Shown here piece by piece: positions 36,335 to 46,842 of a DNA stretch of 64,000 nucleotides. Every line of letters starts with the position of its first letter. Position 1 is the first letter of the stretch. Where the stretch lies: positions 1 to 64,000 of the forward strand of contig JAHAWY010000013.1 of NCBI GenBank assembly GCA_018385135.1, in the 5' to 3' direction. This DNA comes from Oscillospiraceae bacterium (GTDB lineage: Bacteria > Bacillota > Clostridia > Oscillospirales > Oscillospiraceae). The notes beneath the pieces are model-generated. The model did not search any database, was not told the origin of the DNA, and saw only the letters and a list, made by a program, of their open reading frames with translations. A program made the translations under genes and the position numbers.

Positions 36335-38014
36335 CTAAAGGCTCTGCTTGAAGCGCCTTGCCGCTTCAAGCTGCTCGCCCGCGGAAATAAGTGTGTTTTC
36401 TGTAATATTATCGCCGCCGTGCAGACGCGCAAGCTCACGCCGCCTGCCCTCGTCGTCAAGCTCTGTAACGCTTGTGAAGGTGCGCTCGCCGCGCTCCGCC
36501 TTTTCAATGAGAAAGTGCGTATCCGCCATGGCTGCTATCTGCGGCAGATGAGTAACGCAAAGCACCTGCTTATGGCGCGACAGCTCCGCCAGCTTTTCGC
36601 CGACGCGCTGCGCGGCAATGCCCGAAACACCCGTGTCTATCTCGTCAAAGACCAGAGTTCCCACAGGGTCGTTCTCGGAAAAAACATTTTTCATCGCAAG
36701 CATAATGCGCGACAGCTCACCGCCGGAGGCAATTTTGCTGATAGCCCCGGGTTTTTCGCCCTTGTTGGCGGACATAAGAAAGCAAATTACATCAGCGCCC
36801 GTGGCGTCAAAGCCCTCCCCGTCCTTTTGCGGAGTTATGTCAACCAAAAAACGAACCGAGGGCATCGCCAGAGCCTTCAGCTCCTCCTCGATGCGCTCTT
36901 GCAAAAGCTTTGCTGTCTCCCGCCGCGCCTTTGTTAAGGCGGCGGCGGCAGTTTTCACCGTTTTTCTCTGCGCTTCCAGCTTGTTTTCAAGCTTTACGAG
37001 CAGGTCGCCGGAATACTCCATTTCATCAAGCTGCTTTTGAGACTGTGAAAGCTTTTCGATAAGCTGCGCCTCGTCGCCGCCGTATTTCTTTTGCAGCCTG
37101 CGCAAAAGTGACAGGCGCGTTTCCAAACGGTCATATTCCTGCGGCGAAAAATCAAGGCTTTGCAGCATATCCCGAATAATCTCGGCAGCATCCTTGAGCA
37201 TAAAAGCAGCGTCGTCAATGGTTTTAACCGTGTCCGAAAGCTCCTCGGAATAGCGCGCGGCACGCTGCATCTCGCTGGAGGCAAGCTCCGAGAGCGAAAC
37301 TGCGCTTTCCTCCGCGCCGTAAAGCGCGTCGTATGCGGCATTAAGCGATTCGGTCAGCTTTTCGGAGTTACGCAAAAGGTCGCGGCGGGCGGAAAGCTCC
37401 TCCTCCTCGCCCTCCCGAAGCTCCGCCCCGGAAAGCTCCTCTATCGTGTCCTTTAGCTTTTCCGTAAGGCGCTCTTTATCATCCTCGTCCATCGAAAGGC
37501 GCTTAATTTCCTTTTTAATCTCCCGAAACTGCGCATATTTCGCTTCGTAATCGGCAAGCAGCTCGCCGTAGCCGCCAAAGCCGTCAAGATACTCACGGTG
37601 GCGAGTTTCATCCATGAGCTGGCGTCCGTCGTTCTGTCCATGGATATCCAGCAGCAGACGCGAAAGCTCACGAAGCTGCGCCGCCGTTACAGGCGAGCCG
37701 CTGACTCGGCAGGAGGACTTGCCGTCCTCGCTTATGCGGCGCTGTAAAACAAGCTCCTCATCACATTCAAGCTCGTTTTCCGAAAGCCACGCGCCTGCAT
37801 CGCATTCGGAAAAGGCGGCGCTTGCAACAGCCCTGTCAGCGCCCGAGCGCACAAGCTCGCGGCTGGTTCGTGCGCCCATAACTGCCTCAAGCGCGTCGAT
37901 AATTATGGACTTACCCGCGCCGGTTTCACCGGTAAGGACGTTTAAGCCCTTGGTAAAGCTGATATCCGCGCGCTCTATGACCGCGATATTTTCTATATGA
38001 AGGTCAGAAAGCAT
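36335..38014 (-). CDS. recN: DNA repair protein RecN
   Basis: LHIENIAVIERADISFTKGLNVLTGETGAGKSIIIDAL, FDEIDTGVSGIAAQ. Confidence 0.96.
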   Translation of the reverse strand: MLSDLHIENIAVIERADISFTKGLNVLTGETGAGKSIIIDALEAVMGARTSRELVRSGADRAVASAAFSECDAGAWLSENELECDEELVLQRRISEDGKSSCRVSGSPVTAAQLRELSRLLLDIHGQNDGRQLMDETRHREYLDGFGGYGELLADYEAKYAQFREIKKEIKRLSMDEDDKERLTEKLKDTIEELSGAELREGEEEELSARRDLLRNSEKLTESLNAAYDALYGAEESAVSLSELASSEMQRAARYSEELSDTVKTIDDAAFMLKDAAEIIRDMLQSLDFSPQEYDRLETRLSLLRRLQKKYGGDEAQLIEKLSQSQKQLDEMEYSGDLLVKLENKLEAQRKTVKTAAAALTKARRETAKLLQERIEEELKALAMPSVRFLVDITPQKDGEGFDATGADVICFLMSANKGEKPGAISKIASGGELSRIMLAMKNVFSENDPVGTLVFDEIDTGVSGIAAQRVGEKLAELSRHKQVLCVTHLPQIAAMADTHFLIEKAERGERTFTSVTELDDEGRRRELARLHGGDNITENTLISAGEQLEAARRFKQSL

Positions 38015-38040
38015 ATTTCTATCTCCCTTACTCCGCAGTT

Positions 38041-38490
38041 TTAAAGCAGGGCTTCTATCTCCTTTTCAAAGGCTTGCGCGGCGGCATTGTCCCTCATGGC
38101 GATAAACGCCGTGTCGTCGCCCGCGAGAGTTCCCACAAGTCCGTCGATCTCCATGCCGTCGAGCGCGGCGCAGGCGCCGTTTGCAAGACCGGGCATTGTT
38201 TTGATCACGATGATGTTCTGCGCGGTTGCATAGCTTGTTACGCTTTCACGAAAAATCTTTTTAAGACGGATGTCAAAATCCGCTATCTCATCGCGTCCCG
38301 CAGTAACATAGCGGTATTTTCCGCTGCTTGTAAGCTCCTTAACCAGACGCAGCTCCTTAATATCTCGAGAGAGCGTTGCCTGTGTGCTTTTAACACCCAT
38401 TTCCGCAAGCTCGTCGATAAGCTGATTTTGTGTCTCCACATCCTTCATGGAGATGATTTCCAAAATCTTTGCCTGTCTTGAAGTTTTCAT
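38041..38490 (-). CDS. argR: Arginine repressor
   Basis: QAKILEIISMKDVETQNQLIDELAEMGVKSTQATLSRDIKELRLVK. Confidence 0.95.
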   Translation of the reverse strand: MKTSRQAKILEIISMKDVETQNQLIDELAEMGVKSTQATLSRDIKELRLVKELTSSGKYRYVTAGRDEIADFDIRLKKIFRESVTSYATAQNIIVIKTMPGLANGACAALDGMEIDGLVGTLAGDDTAFIAMRDNAAAQAFEKEIEALL

Positions 38491-39359
38491 AGTCTCTCCC
38501 CCAGCTTTTCAAATGCGATATCGTAGAAGCTTTTTTCTGCCACACTTGCCATGACGGTTTTATAGCGTGAACGCTTTATGCTCAGCTTATCGCCGTCATA
38601 AAAGGGTATAAGTGCGCCGCCGTCAACGGAAAGCCACGCCTGCTTACTGCCGCTGTCTTTTGTTGTAATGGTAATCACCCTGTCCGGCGCGAGGACGAAG
38701 GGTCGCGCGGTGATAAGATGGGCGCAGATTGGCGTCAGCAAAATGTTTTCCGCCGTCGGTTCAACAAGCGAGCCGCCCGCAGAAAGCGAATAGGCGGTTG
38801 AGCCGGTGGGTGTTGCAATAACAACACCGTCGCCGCGGTATTCGGTTATCCTTGAGCCGTCGCCGCAGGCGCACAGCTTTAATGTTGTCGCCGTAGCGCG
38901 AAGCACAGCATCGTTGAGTGCCGTGTCCTCATATATCAGCTCTCCGCCGCGATAGAGCGAAACATCTATCATCATGCGCTCAACGCGGGTGTATTCCCCA
39001 CTCGCCGCTTTTACTATAAGCTCAAGCTCGTTCGGCTCAAGCTCCGCCATGAAGCCCTTGTGCCCCATATTGACGCCCAGCATGGGAATTCCCTCTTTAA
39101 TTGCTCCCCGCGCCGCCTTCAAGAACGTGCCGTCGCCGCCAAAGCAGACGATGAGCGCCGCGTTTTCAACTGCCTGAGCAAGAGGCACGGCGTTAATGCT
39201 TTTGAGCAGTTGCTCATCGCGGCTGTGAGAATAAATAGGGCTGATAATGCTTTCAAAGCCACTGTCTTTGAGCATCTCACGCGCCTTTAGCGTAATGGAA
39301 AAATCCTTGTCCCTCTTAGGGTTTGGGCAGAGGACTATATGCTTTTTGTCATGCGACAT
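38487..39359 (-). CDS. nadK: NAD kinase
   Basis: CFGGDGTFLKAARGA, GVNMGHKGFMAEL, GDGVVIATPTGSTAYSLSAGG. Confidence 0.95.
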   Translation of the reverse strand: MSHDKKHIVLCPNPKRDKDFSITLKAREMLKDSGFESIISPIYSHSRDEQLLKSINAVPLAQAVENAALIVCFGGDGTFLKAARGAIKEGIPMLGVNMGHKGFMAELEPNELELIVKAASGEYTRVERMMIDVSLYRGGELIYEDTALNDAVLRATATTLKLCACGDGSRITEYRGDGVVIATPTGSTAYSLSAGGSLVEPTAENILLTPICAHLITARPFVLAPDRVITITTKDSGSKQAWLSVDGGALIPFYDGDKLSIKRSRYKTVMASVAEKSFYDIAFEKLGERL

Positions 39360-39390
39360 AGCAAACCAACTCCTTTTGGCTGACGGAAGC

Positions 39391-40191
39391 CTAACGCTCA
39401 AGCTCCCCGTGCGACGCATCAACTATCGCGCGAACGTCCGGATGTATAGACTCATGCTCACCCTTTTGCAGCAGAGCAAGATATTCAATGTTGCCCTCAG
39501 GTCCGCGTATGGGGGAATAGTCAAGCCCCATCAGGCTGAAGCCCGCCGTGGGCAAAAAATCCAAAACAGCTTGAATAACCTCAATATGTGTTTCCTTATC
39601 GCGCACAACGCCCTTTTTGCCTACCTTTTCCTTTCCCGCCTCAAACTGGGGCTTGATAAGGCAGACAACGAAAGCGTCGTCACAGATAAGCTCATGCACC
39701 ACAGGCAGTACCAGACGAACAGAGATAAAGGAAAGGTCCATAACAGCGAGCTGAGGCGTTTCATCGAGCATATCGGGGGTGACATAGCGCAGATTGGTGC
39801 GCTCCATTGAAACCACACGCTCGTCGCTTCTAAGGCTCCACGCAAGCTGACCATAGCCTACGTCCACAGCAAAAACCTTTCGCGCGCCGTTTTGAAGCAG
39901 CACGTCTGTAAAGCCGCCGGTGGAAGCGCCGCAGTCTATGCAAACAAGCCCCGTGGGGTCGAGAGAAAATGCTTTCAGCGCCTTTTCCAGCTTTAGCCCG
40001 CCCCGGCTGACGTATTTGAGAGTTTCCCCGCGCAGTTCTATCTCCACATCATCGGGATAGGAGGTACCGGGCTTATCCGCCTTTTGTCCGTTAACATAGA
40101 CCACCCCCGCCATGATGGAGGTTTTCGCACGTTCTCGGCTGTCGGTAAGTCCGCGCTCGAAAACGAGCTGGTCAAGTCGCTGCTTTTTCAT
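39391..40191 (-). CDS. TlyA-family rRNA methyltransferase (S4 + RrmJ-like)
   Basis: RLDQLVFERGLTDSRERAKTSIMAGVVYVNG, CIDCGASTGGFTDVLLQNGARKVFAVDVGYGQLAW. Confidence 0.95.
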   Translation of the reverse strand: MKKQRLDQLVFERGLTDSRERAKTSIMAGVVYVNGQKADKPGTSYPDDVEIELRGETLKYVSRGGLKLEKALKAFSLDPTGLVCIDCGASTGGFTDVLLQNGARKVFAVDVGYGQLAWSLRSDERVVSMERTNLRYVTPDMLDETPQLAVMDLSFISVRLVLPVVHELICDDAFVVCLIKPQFEAGKEKVGKKGVVRDKETHIEVIQAVLDFLPTAGFSLMGLDYSPIRGPEGNIEYLALLQKGEHESIHPDVRAIVDASHGELER

Positions 40192-42082
40192 TCGTTCCTC
40201 CGTTTTCAGCCCCGGAAATAAGCTCCTTTGCCGCCGCTGCAATGCCCTCGGCATCAAGCGAGTAGCTGTGCAAAAGCTCCTCAATACTGCCCTGCGGAAC
40301 AATTCCGCTGCCTAAATCAAGCGTTTTTGCCTTAGCTGCAACGCCCCTGCGGGCACAGCTTTCCAATATCCTCGAACCGACACTGCCGTGAGCGCAGACC
40401 TCCTCGGCAGTTACCAGAAGACCCGTTTTGGAAACAGACTGCAAAATCAGATCCGTTTCCAGAGGATTTATGCGGTTTATCTTTATGACCTCAGCCTCAT
40501 AGCCGGCTGATGAGAGCAGCTCCGCCGCCTTGAGCGCGTTATTGATCATCGTTCCATAGGCAGCTATCGTAACATCCGCGCCCTCGCGCAGACATATTGC
40601 GGGACAAGCGCCGCTGCTTTCTTTATACTCACCCTCGCCGCCGCGCGGATACCTCACGGCAACAGGACCTTCACAGAGATAAAGCGCGCATTTAAGCATT
40701 TCGCGCAGCTCGGCAAAGCTGGACGGACAAAGCACCGTCATTCCCGGAACGGAGCAGAGATAGGAAACATCAAAGCTGCCCTGATGCGTCTCACCGTCAC
40801 GACCGACAAGTCCCGCTCTGTCAACCGCGAAAACAACGTGCAGTCCCGCAATCGAAATGTCGTGGATAAGCATATCGTAGCCGCGCTGCAAAAAGCTTGA
40901 ATAAACGGCAAACACGGGCTTCGCCCCTTGATATGCAAGCCCCGCCGCCATCGTAACCGCGTGTCCCTCGGCGATGCCTACATCGAAGAAGCGCCGTGGA
41001 AATCTCTCGGCAAACTGCGAAAGCCCCGTGCCCGCGCTCATAGCCGCCGTTATCACGGCAAGGCTCTCGTCGCTATCAGCGAGTTTGCAAAGCTCCTCGC
41101 CGAAAACTGAGGAAAAGCCCTCCTCAACGCTTTCTGAAACGCCCATGTCGGTGTTGAATGAGCCTACCCCGTGATATATCTCTGGCTTTTCCTCGGCATA
41201 GCTGTAGCCCCTGCCCTTTTGCGTTACCACATGGACGAGCACGGGGCTTTTCTGCTCTTTTGCCCATGTCAGCACTGCTTCAAGCTGCTTTATGTTGTGT
41301 CCGTCCACCGGACCGAGATACATAAAGCCCAAATCGTCAAATAAATTGCCCGGCAAAAGACGACCCTTCAGCCATTCCTTAATGCGGTGGGTAAAATTAT
41401 ACACCCTTGGGCATTTGCCGAAGGTGCGGCGATAGCGCCGCTTCAGCTCAAGATAGCCCGGCTTTAGGCGCAGGCGTGAAAGCATTTGAGAAATGCTGCC
41501 GACATTTGAGTCGATAGACATACCGTTGTCGTTGAGGATAACGACCATAGGCTCGCCGGACTCTCCGGCGTCGCATATTCCCTCATAGGAAAGCCCGCCC
41601 GTGAGCGCGCCGTCACCAATTACCGCGACAACATTGTAGTCTTGATGTGTAAGCCCTCTCGCACGAGCCATGCCCAGCGCAACGGAAACGGAATTTGAGG
41701 CATGACCGGAGATAGCCGCGTCGTGTATGCTCTCGTCCGGCTTGGGAAAGCCCGAAAGCCCTCCCAGCTTGCGCAGGGAGTCAAATTCCTCTCTGCGTCC
41801 CGTAAGGATCTTATGAACATAGCTTTGATGCCCAACATCAAAAACGAGCCTGTCCCTCTCGGTGTCATAAACTCTGTGAATAGCTATAGTCAGCTCCACC
41901 ACACCCAGATTTGAGGCAAGATGTCCCCCGGTTTTTGCGACCTGTTCTATCAGGAAGGCTCTTATCTCTGCGGCAAGAGCCGCAAGCTCAAGCTCGTTGA
42001 GCTTCTTCACATCGTTCGGGGAGTTTATTTTATTTATTATATTCAAAGCGGTAACCTCATATATAAAGGCGCAAAAGCGCAA
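40172..42082 (-). CDS. dxs: 1-deoxy-D-xylulose-5-phosphate synthase
   Basis: LGVVELTIAIHRVYDTERDRLVFDVGHQSYVHKILTGR, VVAVIGDGALTGGLSYEG, GLVGRDGETHQGSFD. True start may be slightly downstream of 42082. Confidence 0.95.
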   Translation of the reverse strand: MRFCAFIYEVTALNIINKINSPNDVKKLNELELAALAAEIRAFLIEQVAKTGGHLASNLGVVELTIAIHRVYDTERDRLVFDVGHQSYVHKILTGRREEFDSLRKLGGLSGFPKPDESIHDAAISGHASNSVSVALGMARARGLTHQDYNVVAVIGDGALTGGLSYEGICDAGESGEPMVVILNDNGMSIDSNVGSISQMLSRLRLKPGYLELKRRYRRTFGKCPRVYNFTHRIKEWLKGRLLPGNLFDDLGFMYLGPVDGHNIKQLEAVLTWAKEQKSPVLVHVVTQKGRGYSYAEEKPEIYHGVGSFNTDMGVSESVEEGFSSVFGEELCKLADSDESLAVITAAMSAGTGLSQFAERFPRRFFDVGIAEGHAVTMAAGLAYQGAKPVFAVYSSFLQRGYDMLIHDISIAGLHVVFAVDRAGLVGRDGETHQGSFDVSYLCSVPGMTVLCPSSFAELREMLKCALYLCEGPVAVRYPRGGEGEYKESSGACPAICLREGADVTIAAYGTMINNALKAAELLSSAGYEAEVIKINRINPLETDLILQSVSKTGLLVTAEEVCAHGSVGSRILESCARRGVAAKAKTLDLGSGIVPQGSIEELLHSYSLDAEGIAAAAKELISGAENGGTNEKAAT

Positions 42083-42115
42083 ATATTCATTTCAAATACA
42101 GTTTTATATAATAGC

Positions 42116-42154
42116 AAAAGCCGCCTGCGTTTACAAGAGTTATCAGGCGGTTTT
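42116..42154 (-). terminator. Hairpin between ispA and dxs
   Basis: CCGCCTG...CAGGCGG then TTTTGC on the minus strand. Confidence 0.5.
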
Positions 42155-42185
42155 GTTAGTTTTATTCATTTTTTGGTGAATATTT

Positions 42186-43055
42186 TTAGTTTTTCCTTTC
42201 GCACAGCTTGTCCGCAAGCGCTGTCAGCAGCTCATGCCTCGGAAATGCGGCTATGCTGAGCTTTGCCTCGTCCGTCAGCTTTTGCACCAGTTCCTCGCAG
42301 CGCTCAACTCCAAGCAGCGTCATGTATGTGGTTTTGCCGTTTTTGGCATCCTTTCCTATCGACTTGCCCAGCATTGCAGGGTCAGACATCTCATCAAGCA
42401 TATCATCCCTGATTTGAAAGGCTCTGCCGAGTGCCGCGCCGTAGCAAACCGCAGCTTCAAGCTGCCCTGCATCAGCCCCGCCAACGATCGCGCCCATTTT
42501 GCAGGCGCATATTATAAGGCTCGCCGTTTTTGCACTCTGCATATTCATAAGCTCGGTTTCGCTGAGAGCGCGCTGCTCACTTTCCATATCTATCTGCTGA
42601 CCGCCGCAGATGCCGTTAATGCCGGCAGCATCGGCAAGCGCCAGAGCGCAGGCGGCACGAACCTCCGCCGGCAGTCCGCTTCGCAGAATGCAGCCAAACG
42701 CCTCAGCCTGAAGGGCGTCTCCCGCGAGCACGGCGGTGCATTCGCCGAAAACCTTATGGTTCGTGGGCTTTCCTCGCCGCAGGTCGTCGTTATCCATGCA
42801 GGGAAGGTCATCGTGAATGAGAGAATAGGTATGAAGCATCTCAACCGCGCAGGCAACAGGCAAGGCAGCCTCGGCGTCTCCGCCGAGAGCCTGACAAAAA
42901 GCAAGCACCAAAACGGGGCGAAGGCGCTTTCCGCCCGCCAGCAGGCTGTATTTCACGGCGTCAACAAGCTTCTGCTGGGGCAGCGGCTCGCTCTGAGCAA
43001 AGCGCTCGGCAAGCTGCGCTTCAACCATCGCTTTGAGGGTTTCGTAATCGCCCAT
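42186..43055 (-). CDS. ispA: Short-chain polyprenyl diphosphate synthase (IspA-like)
   Basis: GGKRLRPVLVLAF, LIHDDLPCMDNDDLRRGKPTNH, FQIRDDMLDE. Confidence 0.95.
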   Translation of the reverse strand: MGDYETLKAMVEAQLAERFAQSEPLPQQKLVDAVKYSLLAGGKRLRPVLVLAFCQALGGDAEAALPVACAVEMLHTYSLIHDDLPCMDNDDLRRGKPTNHKVFGECTAVLAGDALQAEAFGCILRSGLPAEVRAACALALADAAGINGICGGQQIDMESEQRALSETELMNMQSAKTASLIICACKMGAIVGGADAGQLEAAVCYGAALGRAFQIRDDMLDEMSDPAMLGKSIGKDAKNGKTTYMTLLGVERCEELVQKLTDEAKLSIAAFPRHELLTALADKLCERKN

Positions 43056-43057
43056 GC

Positions 43058-43288
43058 CTACTCCTCCTCAAAGGGCAGCTCCTCCGGCTCACCGCCGTCT
43101 CCCTTGCGAAGCTTTATCACCTTTTGCTCGGCATCATCAAGCATCTGCTGGCAGGCAGCTATCAGTGCCGTACCCTCGTCAAAAAGCTTCAGTGACTCAT
43201 TAAGCGGCGCTTCGCCGCGCTCAAGGAGCTTTACGATTTCGGATAGCCGCTCAAGCGACTGCTCAAAGCTTAGTTTTTTATTAGCCAC
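43058..43288 (-). CDS. xseB: Exodeoxyribonuclease VII small subunit
   Basis: KLSFEQSLERLSEIVKLLERGEAPLNESLKLFDEG. Confidence 0.93.
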   Translation of the reverse strand: MANKKLSFEQSLERLSEIVKLLERGEAPLNESLKLFDEGTALIAACQQMLDDAEQKVIKLRKGDGGEPEELPFEEE

Positions 43289-43310
43289 GGTGTTTTCCTC
43301 CTGAATAAAG

Positions 43311-44525
43311 TCAAAGCACACTGCCTTCACAAAGTCCGTCTACGGTGCAGGAAAGTCTGCCGTCTGCGAGTGTAACCGAAATACTGTCCCCCCGCGCAAC
43401 GTCCTTTACACTGCAAACGGCTTTGCCGCCGGAGTCCGTAGTAAGGGCATAGCCGCGAGAGAGGACCTTTATGGGGCTTAGCGCGTCAAGCGACGCGGCA
43501 AGGCGCACAAATTGCTGCTTTTTTGTGTCCACCCCTCGTTCATATCGCGTTTGCAGCGCGTTTGCCGCGCTGTCTAAAAGCTGACGCTTTTGGTCAATGT
43601 AGGCAACAGGGTCTTGCATAACGCGCCGCGAGGCGAGGTCGGACACCCTGCTTTGCGCTATTGAAAGGCGCTTTCCCATCGCCTGGGAGCATCGGATGCG
43701 GCAGGCGTCAAGCCCGTCGCGTATCTCCGATACGTCCGGCACGGCAAGCTCGGCAGCGTTCGACGGCGTTGCCGCGCGCAAATCCGCAACATAGTCTGCT
43801 ATCGTAACGTCCGGCTCATGCCCTACCGCGGAAATCACCGGGATCTCTGACTCGTAGATTGCCCTTGCCACGCGCTCGTCGTTAAACGCCCATAGATCCT
43901 CAATCGAGCCGCCGCCTCGACCTGTTATGATAAGGTCGCCTACCTTATAGCGGTTGGCATAGCGCAAAGCACCCGCTATTTCCGCAGGCGCCTCTGCGCC
44001 CTGAACGCGCACGGGCAAAAGCACCACCTTGGTCATGGGCCAGCGTTTTCCGAGAACGCGGATAATGTCTCTGACCGCCGCGCCCGCTGAGGAGGTTATA
44101 ACGGCTATTGTCTGCGGAAACTTGGGCAGCGGCTTTTTATGCTCCGGAGCAAAAAGTCCTTCCTTTGAAAGCTTTTCCTTAAGCTGTTCAAAGGCAACGT
44201 GCAAATCGCCCATGCCCAGCGGCAAAAGCTCGGTGCAGTAAAGCTGATACGCGCCGTCACGCGGATAAACCGAAACACGCCCCACAGCCGTAACGCTCAT
44301 GCCGCTCTCGGGCGTGAAGCGCAGCTTTGAGGCGTTTCCCTTGAACATGACGCAGCGCAGGGAGCTTTCGGCATCCTTCAGCGTGAAATAGTGATGACCT
44401 GAGGGGTAAAGCTTATAGTTTGAGATCTCGCCCCGCACCATAACACCGCTGAGAAAAAAATCCGCGTCAAGCAGATCCTTTATGTGGTTGTTAAGCTCGG
44501 TTACGGATACTGCGCTTCGCTCCAT
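43311..44525 (-). CDS. xseA: Exodeoxyribonuclease VII large subunit
   Basis: VSVTELNNHIKDLLDADF, TVIAVITSSAGAAVRDI-type motif, ITGRGGGSIEDLWAFN. Confidence 0.95.
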   Translation of the reverse strand: MERSAVSVTELNNHIKDLLDADFFLSGVMVRGEISNYKLYPSGHHYFTLKDAESSLRCVMFKGNASKLRFTPESGMSVTAVGRVSVYPRDGAYQLYCTELLPLGMGDLHVAFEQLKEKLSKEGLFAPEHKKPLPKFPQTIAVITSSAGAAVRDIIRVLGKRWPMTKVVLLPVRVQGAEAPAEIAGALRYANRYKVGDLIITGRGGGSIEDLWAFNDERVARAIYESEIPVISAVGHEPDVTIADYVADLRAATPSNAAELAVPDVSEIRDGLDACRIRCSQAMGKRLSIAQSRVSDLASRRVMQDPVAYIDQKRQLLDSAANALQTRYERGVDTKKQQFVRLAASLDALSPIKVLSRGYALTTDSGGKAVCSVKDVARGDSISVTLADGRLSCTVDGLCEGSVL

Positions 44526-44526
44526 G

Positions 44527-45054
44527 CTATTCCTCCGCTGCCGGGGCAGGCATCTCAGAGGGGGCATCGTTTGCCGCCTCCTCCGTTTCGCGCTCGGCGC
44601 TCGGCTCATAGCCGCGCTCAGAGCGCATGAAGCTGCCTAATATGCCGTTTATAAAAGCAACTGTCTCCTGCTCCTCATAGCCCTTGGCAAGCTCAACCGC
44701 TTCGTTAATCGCAACGCTGTCCGGCACCTCGTCCATATAAAGCACCTCAAACATCGCCACGCGAAGAACAGACTGCGCTATGCGCGAGATGCGCGCAAGC
44801 TTCCAGCCCTTGGAGTATTTCTCGATGTAGTCGTCAAGCTCATTGCGCCTTTCGGCAACGCCTGTGACGATGGCGCTGATGTACTCCCTCTGTTTTTTTG
44901 AGGGATACTCCGCAAAGAGCGCATTTTCCTCCTTGAGAGAAGAAAAATACTCCTTGTCAAAAAAATCGCTCAGCGCGTCCTCCGGCGTTTTGCCGCGGTC
45001 TGCCAGGCTGTATCCGATTTGAACGGCTATCTCTCTTGCCACGGTTCTGGTCAT
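44527..45054 (-). CDS. nusB: Transcription antitermination factor NusB
   Basis: RISRIAQSVLRVAMFEVLYMDEVPDSVAINEAVELAKGY. Confidence 0.93.
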   Translation of the reverse strand: MTRTVAREIAVQIGYSLADRGKTPEDALSDFFDKEYFSSLKEENALFAEYPSKKQREYISAIVTGVAERRNELDDYIEKYSKGWKLARISRIAQSVLRVAMFEVLYMDEVPDSVAINEAVELAKGYEEQETVAFINGILGSFMRSERGYEPSAERETEEAANDAPSEMPAPAAEE

Positions 45055-45137
45055 AAATCAAATCCTCCGCATGATAGGGAACTTATTTCAATGCGCGAAA
45101 AGCGGAGAATTATTCTCCGCTTTCACTCTTATTTCTT

Positions 45138-45527
45138 TTAGGCTTTGCTCTTGGGAAACGAAACACCGCTGACGTGGACATTAACCTTAGCCGTTTGCCC
45201 CGTCATAGATTCAAGTGCATTCAAAACGGCAAGCTGCACGTTCCTTGCAACCTCCGACACGACGCAGCCAAAAGCCACCATAATAAGAACATCAATGCTG
45301 ATAGCTTCGCCCTCGAAGGATACCTTGACCCCCTTGGAAAGTGTTCTCATGCCGATAAGGTCGAGAATTTCGTTGCCAACGGTGTTTGCAACATCCACAA
45401 CGCCGTCAACCTCGGCAATTGCCGCGGCAACCATAACGTCGATTACGTCCTCAGCTATGTTTATCGTTCCCTTTTCGGTGACTGTGGTCATATAGTTATC
45501 AGGCATATTACAACCTCCTATGGTCAA
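45138..45527 (-). CDS. Asp23/Gls24 envelope-stress protein
   Basis: KGTINIAEDVIDVMVAAAIAEVDGVVDVA. Confidence 0.93.
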   Translation of the reverse strand: MTIGGCNMPDNYMTTVTEKGTINIAEDVIDVMVAAAIAEVDGVVDVANTVGNEILDLIGMRTLSKGVKVSFEGEAISIDVLIMVAFGCVVSEVARNVQLAVLNALESMTGQTAKVNVHVSGVSFPKSKA

Positions 45528-45600
45528 ATTGGCTATACCCTAAACTATATTCTACCACAGTCCTCCGAAAAAATAAAGAGAAATTAACTTTGTTTGAATA

Positions 45601-46299
45601 TTACTCCAAAACCTCGCCTGTCTCATCCTCCCAGTTTATTGGCAGAGTGTCCTCCGCGGACTGGATCAACTGCGTTTCAGCGCTGTTTTCGGCGGCAGCG
45701 CCGTCCTTCGACGAATTGTCCTGAGAGTCCTCGGTCGTCTCCGAGGCATTGGACAGATTAGCGTCGCCCTTGACCTCAATGAGCTTAATCTGCGTTGCGG
45801 TAAAATCGGTCTCGGCTATGATTGCGTCCGTGATGCGCGCAACCTCCTCCGCCGTCAGCCCCTCGGGAGGCGCGGGAACGGCAAGTGTTACCCCCTCGGC
45901 GCTCATAAAGGCAACGCACTCGTCAAACTCTTTGGCAAGCAGCAGGTTTTCAACCTGCGTTTCCATCATTGAATAGTTTGCCATGACCGATATGGTGTTG
46001 ATAGCGCTGTCTATCGTTTCCTGCGAAGCGTTCTCAGAGGCGGCGGCAGCCTCAAGCAGGCTTATCGCCTCATCGCGCGACTGCTGACGCGTCAGCCTTG
46101 CCTGGGCGAAATAATCGGCAACCAGTTCATCGAGCGACTGCTCGGCACTTGTCTCCTCCGCAGCCTTGGAGCTTGCAAGCTCCGCGTCCGCCATTGCCTC
46201 ATCAGCCGACCTGTTATTGTAAGACCAGTTGAGATACACCGCCGCGCTCAAGCACAGCAGCACCGCGATTATCGTGACATTCCTTTTGCTTTTGTCCAT
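45601..46299 (-). CDS. spoIIIAH: Stage III sporulation protein AH
   Basis: Signal-anchor, YFAQARLTRQQSRDEAISLLEAAAASENASQETIDSA; operon position. Confidence 0.92.
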   Translation of the reverse strand: MDKSKRNVTIIAVLLCLSAAVYLNWSYNNRSADEAMADAELASSKAAEETSAEQSLDELVADYFAQARLTRQQSRDEAISLLEAAAASENASQETIDSAINTISVMANYSMMETQVENLLLAKEFDECVAFMSAEGVTLAVPAPPEGLTAEEVARITDAIIAETDFTATQIKLIEVKGDANLSNASETTEDSQDNSSKDGAAAENSAETQLIQSAEDTLPINWEDETGEVLE

Positions 46300-46362
46300 T
46301 TTCTTTCCTCCTGCACAGATTATTTCGCCGGTCAGCCGGCTTGCGCATTTGCCATACCGCGC

Positions 46363-46842
46363 TCAGCTCATCTGCATCACCTTTACGCGCTCAGCCGACA
46401 GTCCGGTGAATGCGCAGACCGCCTCGGTCACGCTTAGTCTCACCTGTGCTGAGTCTGCGCCGTCGCACACGATTACGGCTCCTATGTATTGCGGGTTTAC
46501 ATAATATAAGTCCACTACGTTTTCACCGCCGCTTGAGGAGATAACCAGCGTTTCTTCCCCGCTCTCTGCCAGCTCCCGCGAGGCGCTGCCCATAACGGAA
46601 AGCAGCACCGAAACTCTGCCCGCCCCCTTTATCTTTGAAAGCTGCCGCTGTAGGCGCAGTTCCTCGTCCTCAAGCGAAAAGGCAGGTGCGCAAAGTTCTT
46701 TTTCAGGCTCGCTTTTCTTGCTCTCTCCGCCCACGGGCAGCAGCACCAACAGCACCCCCACAGCCAGTACTATAAGGGCATATTTGTTTTTCAGTAGAGA
46801 TGTTAAGTCAAAGCTCCCGCGTTTTTTTTCGTCAGTTTTCAT
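46363..46842 (-). CDS. spoIIIAG: Stage III sporulation protein AG
   Basis: RQLSKIKGAGRVSVLLSVMGSASRELA; PQYIGAVIVCDGADSAQVRLSVTEAVCAFTGL. Confidence 0.9.
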   Translation of the reverse strand: MKTDEKKRGSFDLTSLLKNKYALIVLAVGVLLVLLPVGGESKKSEPEKELCAPAFSLEDEELRLQRQLSKIKGAGRVSVLLSVMGSASRELAESGEETLVISSSGGENVVDLYYVNPQYIGAVIVCDGADSAQVRLSVTEAVCAFTGLSAERVKVMQMS